Below are positions 58,686-64,000 of a stretch of DNA of 64,000 nucleotides, one piece after another. How positions within the stretch are numbered: the first letter of the stretch is position 1; the number at the start of each line of letters is the position of its first letter. A model generated the notes under the pieces. The model had not been told where the DNA came from and did not search any database. It was given only the letters and a program-made list of their open reading frames with translations. This DNA comes from Kribbella pratensis (GTDB lineage Bacteria; Actinomycetota; Actinomycetes; Propionibacteriales; Kribbellaceae): NCBI RefSeq assembly GCF_004366075.1, contig NZ_SODU01000001.1, forward strand, positions 1-64,000, given 5' to 3'. A program made the position numbers and the translations under genes.

Positions 58686-58934
58686 TCACCCGTCGGCAGG
58701 GTGCGCGCGATGCTCCGCCCGCCGCTCGGCCCCGGTCTCCTCGGCGTCGGTGTCGTCGCCGGCGACGCGACCGACGAACTCGGCGTTGGTGCCGGTGCCC
58801 GTCGTGGTCGGCGTACCGTGGTCGGGGTTTCCGCCCGTGGCCCGCGTCATCGCGGTGGTGTCGTCGGCCGGCGCGTCGGCCTCGTTGATCGTGTGGGACA
58901 GGCGCCAGCGCTTGAACCGCTGCCAGATCGACAT
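58686..58934 (-). CDS. Small hypothetical protein, 82 aa
   Basis: N-terminus MSIWQRFKRWRLSHTINEAD is helical and basic, and the rest is an acidic Thr/Gly/Asp-rich, probably disordered tail (GTPTTTGTGTNAEFVGRVAG). No domain recognised. The composition break between head and tail, and a GGAG near the ATG, make coding likely but not certain. Confidence 0.5.
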   Translation of the reverse strand: MSIWQRFKRWRLSHTINEADAPADDTTAMTRATGGNPDHGTPTTTGTGTNAEFVGRVAGDDTDAEETGAERRAEHRAHPADG

Positions 58935-59004
58935 CGAACGCTCCGATCACTCGCGGAAAATGATCCGGTACCCGCGGAACACCCCAGAAAACCGGCAGGC
59001 CCCC

Positions 59005-59418
59005 TCAGGACTGGCCGTTGGGCGATGGGACCGCGATCACGCAGAACTCGTTGCCCTCGGTGTCACGCAGCACGACGAAGTCGTGGCGCTCGGGGTACGG
59101 CCAGTCCTCCGCCCGCATGGCGCCGAGCTTGAGGAGGCGCTCGATGTGGCCATCGCGGTCCGAGGTATACAGGTCGAGATGTACGGGCGTCGGCACGGAG
59201 GGGATGTCCTGTGCCCGCTGCAGGAGCACCGCGGGCCCCGTCCCTGCTGGATCCTCGAGCCTGGCGAACTGGTCGTCGGCGCCGATCCGTGCGGGTCGCT
59301 CGTACCCGAGCGCCGCGGACCAGAAGTCGGCGGCGCGATCCATGTCGGTGGCGTTCACGCAGACGGTCGCCAGGCGGAGGTCCCCGACCTCTTCAGGGCG
59401 TTCAGTTGTAGTCGGCAT
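59005..59418 (-). CDS. VOC (glyoxalase-like) family protein
   Basis: 137 aa. The paired beta-alpha-beta-beta-beta modules show LRLATVCVNATDMDRAADFW at the start and HLDLYTSDRDGHIERLLKLG in the second half, ending with the usual ...DTEGNEFCVI. Possible roles include glyoxalase, dioxygenase or binding/resistance protein. The metal-ligand pattern (His, Glu) is partly present (HLDLY, NEFCV). Confidence 0.87.
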   Translation of the reverse strand: MPTTTERPEEVGDLRLATVCVNATDMDRAADFWSAALGYERPARIGADDQFARLEDPAGTGPAVLLQRAQDIPSVPTPVHLDLYTSDRDGHIERLLKLGAMRAEDWPYPERHDFVVLRDTEGNEFCVIAVPSPNGQS

Positions 59419-59473
59419 ACCGCTCCGGTGCCCTCGGCGGTATGCCTGCAATCGGCGGTTTGCCTGACGAACG

Positions 59474-60352
59474 TCAGGGGAGCGGGCGGCCGCCGGTGGC
59501 GCCGATTCGTTCGCCGGTGACGTACGTCGAGTCGTCCGAGGCGAGGAACACGTACAGCGGTGCCAGTTCGGCAGGTTGGCCGGCTCGTCCGAGTGGTGTG
59601 TCGGCGCCGAATTCACCGACCTTGTCGGCGGGCAGGGTCGCCGGAATGAGGGGCGTCCAGACCGGCCCCGGAGCGACCGCGTTCACCCGGATGCCTTTCG
59701 GTGCCAGCTCCTGCGCAAGTCCCTTGGTGAAGTTGAGGATCGCGGCTTTACTGGTCGCGTAATCGAGCAGATTCGGCGACGGCTCGTACGCCTGGATCGA
59801 CGTCGTGTTGATGATCGACGACCCCTCCGACAGATGGGGGAGCGCTGCCTTGCACAGCCAGAACATCGCGTAGACATTGGTCTTCAGCACCCGGTCGAAC
59901 TGCTCGGTGGAGATGTCCGCGATCCCTTCACGCGACATCTGGTACGCCGCGTTGTTGACGAGGATGTCGAGTCCGCCGAGTTCCTCCACGCAGTGCTCCA
60001 CGAGTCGCTTGCAGTGCTGCTCATCCTGAATGTCGCCGGCGAGTGCGGCCGCCGTCGACCCCGACTCGCGGACCAGCCGGCAGGTCTCGCCGGCGTCCGG
60101 TTCCTCGGCTTCGAGGTGCGAGATCATCACGTCCGCGCCCTCCCGCGCGAACGCGAGTGCGACGGCGCGCCCGATGCCGGAGTCGCCGCCGGTGATCAGC
60201 GCCCGCTTGCCGGCGAGTTTCCCGCTGCCGCGATAGGTCTTCTCGCCGTAGTCGGGCTCAGGCGTCATCGCGCCGCCATGCCCGGGATGCTCTTGCTTCT
60301 GCGGCTCTTGCTGCTCAGGTCCGGCGTACCTGGTCCTCGGATCGCTGCTCAT
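59474..60352 (-). CDS. SDR oxidoreductase, general-stress (YghA/GspA-like) type
   Basis: 292 aa. A ~45-residue Gln/Pro-rich N-terminal extension (with GGAMTPEPDYGEKTYRGSGK) is typical of this stress-associated subgroup. The Rossmann core follows: RALITGGDSGIGRAVALAFA, the NNAA motif, catalytic Ser in IINTTSIQAYE and YATSK (Tyr, Lys). All catalytic residues are present, unlike the truncated SDR at 56.8 kb. Reduces carbonyls or oxidises alcohols with NAD(P). Confidence 0.93.
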   Translation of the reverse strand: MSSDPRTRYAGPEQQEPQKQEHPGHGGAMTPEPDYGEKTYRGSGKLAGKRALITGGDSGIGRAVALAFAREGADVMISHLEAEEPDAGETCRLVRESGSTAAALAGDIQDEQHCKRLVEHCVEELGGLDILVNNAAYQMSREGIADISTEQFDRVLKTNVYAMFWLCKAALPHLSEGSSIINTTSIQAYEPSPNLLDYATSKAAILNFTKGLAQELAPKGIRVNAVAPGPVWTPLIPATLPADKVGEFGADTPLGRAGQPAELAPLYVFLASDDSTYVTGERIGATGGRPLP

Positions 60353-60469
60353 CGCGTGCCTTTCGTCGTTGCGTAGCCCTCGCAGTACCCGCCGCCAGAC
60401 ATCGATACGCGCGTTTCTGCGCCGGACCCACGGGTACCGGCCGGGCGTCCACGACTTGAGGTGACCACG

Positions 60470-60970
60470 ATGTCAGGAACTGTCCGTTCGGAGGCTGAGG
60501 AGTACCGGCAAGGAGCCGACCGGCCGCTGGGTGGTTATGCGGTGCTGATGACGCTGTTCGGCGCTCTGGTGGGTATCGCGGGGGCGGTCGCCGCGGTCCG
60601 AGGGACGAACGGCCGGCGGATCTCGCCGTACGACCTGCTGCTGATGACGGCAGGCACCCACAAACTCGCGCGGCTGGTCAGCAAGGATGCGGTCACCAGC
60701 CCGCTGCGGATGCCGTTCACCCGGTATCGCGAACCCGGCGGACCGGCCGAGGTCATGGAGGAGGTGCGCTCCGAAGGGTCGCTTCAGCATGCCGTCGGGG
60801 AGCTGGTGACCTGCCCGTTCTGCCTGGCGATCTGGGTCGCGACAGCGTTCAGCATCGGTTTCCTCTTCGCACCACGCGTCACCCGCGTGGCGGCTTCGGC
60901 GCTCACCGCGACCGCCGGTTCCGACTTCCTGCAACTCCTCTACGCGCGGCTGCAGCGGTCTGCGAATTGA
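60470..60970 (+). CDS. DUF1360 membrane protein
   Basis: 166 aa. A short soluble N-terminus precedes two or three spans (VLMTLFGALVGIAGAVAAV, AIWVATAFSIGFLFAP). The DUF1360 hallmarks are YDLLLMTAGTHKLARLVSKD and LVTCPFCLAIWVA, the latter with its Cys-Pro-Phe-Cys. Found widely in Bacillus and actinomycete stress or spore contexts. Function unknown. GAGGTG ribosome site before the ATG. Confidence 0.88.
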   Translation: MSGTVRSEAEEYRQGADRPLGGYAVLMTLFGALVGIAGAVAAVRGTNGRRISPYDLLLMTAGTHKLARLVSKDAVTSPLRMPFTRYREPGGPAEVMEEVRSEGSLQHAVGELVTCPFCLAIWVATAFSIGFLFAPRVTRVAASALTATAGSDFLQLLYARLQRSAN

Positions 60971-61028
60971 CCTGATCCGGCCTGGGTACCTGCCGGTGTG
61001 CGTCCTGCACGATGAGGAGATAGGGCCG

Positions 61029-61376
61029 ATGGTCGTTTCGGATCAGGTACCGATTGGCAAGCGCTCTCTCGACCTGGAGTGGTTCCGTCGGGAACTCGAG
61101 CAGGAGCGGCAGTTCAGGCTGGAGCAACTCATCAGCTTGTCGTACCAGGCCGAGGCGCCGTGTTCAACGGCTCTCGGCGAGGTCCGAGCCGCGTTGACGG
61201 CCGGCGCGCGGCGGGCGTTGGCGGAGATCGACGCCGCACTCTTCCGCCTCTCCCGGAACACCTTCGGAGTCTGCGAACTCTGCGGGCAGGCAATCCCGAG
61301 CTACCGGCTGATAGCGATCCCGACGATCAGGCTGTGCCTGCCGTGCGAGCGCTCCCAGCCAAGCCATCAGGACTAG
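61029..61376 (+). CDS. DksA/TraR-type zinc-finger protein
   Basis: 115 aa. A helical N-terminal coiled-coil (LEWFRRELEQERQFRLEQLI) precedes the C-terminal C4 finger CELCGQAIPSYRLIAIPTIR ... CLPCE. The family binds the RNA polymerase secondary channel or acts as general stress protein. The acidic DxxD tip is not obvious here, so a regulatory rather than DksA-like activity is possible. GAGGAGAT before the ATG. Confidence 0.85.
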   Translation: MVVSDQVPIGKRSLDLEWFRRELEQERQFRLEQLISLSYQAEAPCSTALGEVRAALTAGARRALAEIDAALFRLSRNTFGVCELCGQAIPSYRLIAIPTIRLCLPCERSQPSHQD

Positions 61377-61381
61377 CGGCC

Positions 61382-61966
61382 ATGGGGGCGTATCGATGGA
61401 TCTGGCGCGCGATCGCAGGCCTCTGGATCGTACTGGGTGCTGCCGCCGGCGCCGTCGTTCTTCCGCTCGCGGTCTGGATCGCCCTCGGGCTTCCGGCGGT
61501 GGTTCTCTGGCTGGCGTCCTCGGTGCGGAAGCTGGTCACCGACGACGGCAAACCTTCACCGACACGAAGTGCGGCGTTGGTGCTCGTTGTGTACCTGGGT
61601 GTCATCGCAACCCTGGCGGCTGCGGTCTTCATCGATCTCGGGGCGTTGGTGGTTCTGGCGTTCCTGGCCGCCGGCTCCCCGGCGGCAATAGGGTGGTACG
61701 CGCGGAGGCTCGGCTGGGACAGCCCGAGGTCAGGACCCTCGCCGACATCCGCCAGTACGGCTGAGCTGTGCAGGCAATGGATCGAGAGCTACGGCGAGTT
61801 GCGCCGTGCGACCTCGAGTGCGGCGCGCCTTCGCGTGGTGATGGCGCGCCAACGCTGCCTCGACGAGCTCGAACGGCGTGATCCGGACGGTTTGCACGCC
61901 TGGCTGTCCTCGGCGGCGAGCGCGGGCGGCGATCCGCGGCGCTTCTTGTCCGACGCCGGCGGCTGA
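61382..61966 (+). CDS. Membrane protein with soluble helical C-terminus
   Basis: 194 aa. Three to four hydrophobic spans (IAGLWIVLGAAAGAVVLPL, LPAVVLWLASSVRKL, AALVLVVYLGVIATLAAAVF, LGALVVLAFLAAGSPAA) and a C-terminal basic helical domain (ELCRQWIESYGELRRATSSA, RLRVVMARQRCLDELER) typical of small actinobacterial hypothetical proteins. Five bases after the DksA-type gene, so probably cotranscribed. Function unknown. Confidence 0.68.
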   Translation: MGAYRWIWRAIAGLWIVLGAAAGAVVLPLAVWIALGLPAVVLWLASSVRKLVTDDGKPSPTRSAALVLVVYLGVIATLAAAVFIDLGALVVLAFLAAGSPAAIGWYARRLGWDSPRSGPSPTSASTAELCRQWIESYGELRRATSSAARLRVVMARQRCLDELERRDPDGLHAWLSSAASAGGDPRRFLSDAGG

Positions 61967-62085
61967 AGCAGCGCGTTGCGCGGCCCCGGGGTTGCGGCAG
62001 GCGACGAATTCCGAAGCGCATGCCTGCTCGTGGCGGTGGGAACCGCGTGAGTATCAGGGAAGAATTTGCTCAAGAGGGTGATGAC

Positions 62086-62502
62086 ATGACGACTGCACGG
62101 GATTTGATGACGCCGGGTGCGGAGTGTGTCGGCGAGAACGAAACCCTGGTCCTGGCGGCGCGGAAGATGCGGGATCTGGATGTCGGGGCGCTGCCGATCT
62201 GCGGTGAGGACAACCGGCTGAAGGGCATGCTGACCGATCGTGACATCGTCGTGAAGTGCATCGCCGACGGAGGCGATCCGACGAAGGCCACGGCTGGTTC
62301 GTTCGGGCAGGGAAAGCCGGTGACGATCGGTGCGGACGACAGCATCGAGGAGGCGCTGCAGACGATGGAAGCGCATCAGGTACGCCGCCTGCCGGTCATC
62401 GACGGTCATGATCTCGTCGGGATGCTGGCCCAGGCGGACGTCGTACAGGCGATGCCCGGGCGCGCCGGCGGGACCGTCAGCGACATCTCCGAGCCGAGCT
62501 AG
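62086..62502 (+). CDS. CBS-domain protein (hypoxic response protein 1-like)
   Basis: 138 aa made of a CBS pair: TARDLMTPGAECVGENETLV, PICGEDNRLKGMLTDRDIV, then DDSIEEALQTMEAHQVRRL and PVIDGHDLVGMLAQADVV. Closely resembles mycobacterial Hrp1-type proteins that bind adenine nucleotides. Likely an energy or stress sensor. GAGGGTGATGAC lies before the ATG. Confidence 0.9.
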   Translation: MTTARDLMTPGAECVGENETLVLAARKMRDLDVGALPICGEDNRLKGMLTDRDIVVKCIADGGDPTKATAGSFGQGKPVTIGADDSIEEALQTMEAHQVRRLPVIDGHDLVGMLAQADVVQAMPGRAGGTVSDISEPS

Positions 62503-62593
62503 CTGACGCCGAGCAGGCGGGTCGCCTGCAACGAGGTGGCCAAGCTGCGCTTCGGTGACCGGTGTGTGTCGAGGGGGCCGGCGATATTCGGGG

Positions 62594-63322
62594 ATGAGGC
62601 AGATGGATCTGGTGGATCGGACGGCCTTGCTGGCGCGGTTGGCGAGGAAGATCGCCGAGGACGGTCCGGAGCTGTCGCTCGTGACCCGTCTCTGCCGCGC
62701 GTTTCTGGCTCTCGTGGGTGGTGACGGAGCTGCGATCACCCTTTCCTATACCGAGCCGAGCCGCGTGACGCTGTGCGCCACGGACGACGTGGCGGCGCGT
62801 TTGGAAGATCTGCAGGATGTGCTGGGCGAGGGCCCGGGCCCTGCTGCGTACAAGGCCGAGACCGCCATGGCGACCGACCTGCGTGTCGATCATGATCGAT
62901 GGCCGTTGTTCACCGAGGCGGCCCGCGAGGTGGCGGGTGCCCGGACCGTGTACGCCGTACCGATGCGTCCTGGTCAGCGCACGATCGGCGTAGTCACGGT
63001 TCACCAGAACGACGGCGACCTGCCGGACGGTGACCGCGCGCAGTTCCTGGCCGATGCGATCGGGGCCGCGCTCATGAAGGAGCCACCGCCACCGGTCGAG
63101 TCGGAGCTCGAGCCCGGGCCGTGGTCGACGCGGGCGCAGATCCATCAGGCCACAGGCATGGTACTGATGCAGTTGCGGATCAGTCCCAGCGACGCGATGG
63201 CGTTGATGCGGGCGCATGCCTTCTCCCACAACACGACCCTGGCCGACGTCGCCGAGCAGATCATCAGCCGGCGCCTGCGATTCTCCGATGACGACGACGC
63301 CGACCACGACGCCGAGAGTTGA
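62594..63322 (+). CDS. GAF-ANTAR RNA-binding regulator
   Basis: 242 aa. GAF domain residues ~15-155 (LCRAFLALVGGDGAAITLS, LGEGPGPAAYKAETAMATDL), then a C-terminal ANTAR domain (STRAQIHQATGMVLMQLRIS, DAMALMRAHAFSHNTTLADV). ANTAR proteins bind paired hexaloop hairpins in transcripts and prevent termination. An acidic tail (DDDDADHDAES) closes the protein. Starts at 62594 or the ATG nine bases further. A second ANTAR gene lies at the window's right edge on the opposite strand. Confidence 0.92.
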   Translation: MRQMDLVDRTALLARLARKIAEDGPELSLVTRLCRAFLALVGGDGAAITLSYTEPSRVTLCATDDVAARLEDLQDVLGEGPGPAAYKAETAMATDLRVDHDRWPLFTEAAREVAGARTVYAVPMRPGQRTIGVVTVHQNDGDLPDGDRAQFLADAIGAALMKEPPPPVESELEPGPWSTRAQIHQATGMVLMQLRISPSDAMALMRAHAFSHNTTLADVAEQIISRRLRFSDDDDADHDAES

Positions 63323-63334
63323 CGGCAGCTGAAC

Positions 63335-63559
63335 TCAGGACTTCTTGGCGGCGGCTTTCCCGCCCTTGCGGCCGGCTTCCTTCTTCTGGGCCGTCGTACC
63401 GCCTTGCTTGCTGTTGCCGCCCTTGCCGCTCTGTTTTCCGCCGTGCTCGCTGGACTTGGGCGCGTTGGCGATCTTGGCAGCGCGCTCCTTCGACATTCCT
63501 TTGTCCTTGAGCGCCTCGTACTGCTTCTCGTTCTTGACGTTCGCCGACTTTCCGGGCAT
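63335..63559 (-). CDS. Lys/Gly-rich small protein (DUF7218-like)
   Basis: 74 aa. MPGKSANVKNEKQYEALKDK and GMSKERAAKIANAPKSSEHG form the conserved head; the tail is Lys/Gly/Ala-rich (GRKGGKAAAKKS). GAGGAGG precedes the ATG at 63559. The KNEKQYEALKxKGMSKExAAxIAN pattern is what I associate with DUF7218, a widespread small actinobacterial family possibly binding nucleic acid. Ends 12 bp from the converging GAF-ANTAR gene. Confidence 0.75.
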   Translation of the reverse strand: MPGKSANVKNEKQYEALKDKGMSKERAAKIANAPKSSEHGGKQSGKGGNSKQGGTTAQKKEAGRKGGKAAAKKS

Positions 63560-63711
63560 CTCTGCCTCCTCGGGTGTGTGAATCGCGTTACCCGCCGTCA
63601 AGTAGTTGCTGGTGGCCCCTGACAGGAGTCCGCCGTGGACGGGGCCACAGCTCCGCGGCCCGATGTCCGCGTAGCCCAGCAGTACCCGCGGCCGAACGAT
63701 TCATGCGCCGG

Positions 63712-64000
63712 TCAGACGGTGGGGAGGCGGCGGCTGTCGATCAATTGCTGAGCGACCTCGCGGAGCTTGGTGTTGGTGTCCTGGGAGTAGCGCCTGAGGA
63801 CCTGGAAGGCACGGTCACTGTCCAGGTCGTAGCGCTCCATCAGGATCCCCATCGCCTGGCCGACCAGCTTCCGGGCGTCGACCGCGACCATCAGGTTCTG
63901 CTCGCGGCGCGCGGTCGCGACCGCGACCGCGGCGTGCCGGGCGAGGATGTGGGCGACGGCCTCCTCATCCGGCCCGAAGGCTGCCGATTGATGGCTGTAG
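63712..64000 (-). CDS. GAF-ANTAR regulator, N-terminus beyond the window
   Basis: The last 96 codons of a minus-strand gene that continues past base 64000. The visible part begins in the GAF end (DEEAVAHILARHAAVAVATA) and covers the complete ANTAR helix bundle: VDARKLVGQAMGILMERYDL, then AFQVLRRYSQDTNTKLREVA and QQLIDSRRLPTV before the TGA. It is a paralogue of the GAF-ANTAR protein about 400 bp to the left, on the opposite strand, and should bind RNA in the same way. Confidence 0.85.
   Translation of the reverse strand, partial: YSHQSAAFGPDEEAVAHILARHAAVAVATARREQNLMVAVDARKLVGQAMGILMERYDLDSDRAFQVLRRYSQDTNTKLREVAQQLIDSRRLPTV

Overview
The window is high-GC DNA with dense genes, short overlaps (ATGA, TGATG, GTGA), frequent GTG starts and at least one probable leaderless start. 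Together with a DUF222/HNH gene, an AfsR/SARP-type regulator, a GPGG-motif small membrane protein, a PucR regulator and GAF-ANTAR proteins, this points to a soil actinomycete. Kribbella or another Nocardioidaceae-like genus is my best guess (inference only; no rRNA or tRNA gene was recognised). No phage, IS element or CRISPR array was seen. Layout: 1-5.7 kb is repeat-rich and decaying. It holds a 12-bp tandem array, a probably SOS-controlled DUF222/HNH protein, a 30-bp inverted repeat around a flavin-oxidase gene, a 36-bp array and a remnant of an ATP-dependent DNA ligase. 5.7-17.5 kb has a LacI regulator with a large exported glycosidase-like protein, then on the minus strand ligA translationally coupled to a hydrolase and a TIM-barrel glycosidase-like gene, then an MFS exporter. 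17.7-28.2 kb is the most distinctive block. It holds a CaiB-type CoA-transferase plus a LacI repressor, then a tightly coupled operon: sugar-binding lipoprotein, two permeases, Gfo/Idh/MocA dehydrogenase, second CoA-transferase, a solute-binding-like protein without signal peptide, MaoC hydratase and a fuconolactonase-like amidohydrolase. Both transcription units carry near-identical 18-bp palindromes just after their -10 boxes, so one LacI protein probably controls both. The gene set suggests uptake of a sugar or sugar acid, oxidation, lactone opening, CoA activation and (de)hydration. 28.3-34.6 kb has small membrane proteins, pseudouridine degradation genes (psuG, psuK), a small hydrolase, an Lrp regulator, a DUF4091 glycosidase-like gene and a carboxymuconolactone-decarboxylase pair. 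34.7-39.1 kb looks like proline or cyclic-imino-acid metabolism: proline dehydrogenase, divergent PucR regulator, amidohydrolase, ornithine-cyclodeaminase-like reductase. 40.7-49.7 kb has an RNase H, a small exported repeat protein divergent from a 1408-aa BTAD-STAND-WD40 regulator with one membrane span, a two-component system and a divergent ABC exporter. 49.7-53.2 kb is a TetR-autoregulated oxidoreductase-hydrolase operon with a well-formed promoter and operators, plus an aldo/keto reductase. 53.3-64 kb is a run of small stress or envelope genes (polysaccharide deacetylase, ArsR regulator, PPK2, DoxX, VOC, SDR, DUF1360, DksA-like, CBS, two GAF-ANTAR proteins) with an internally deleted SDR pseudogene. 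The last gene runs off the right edge.
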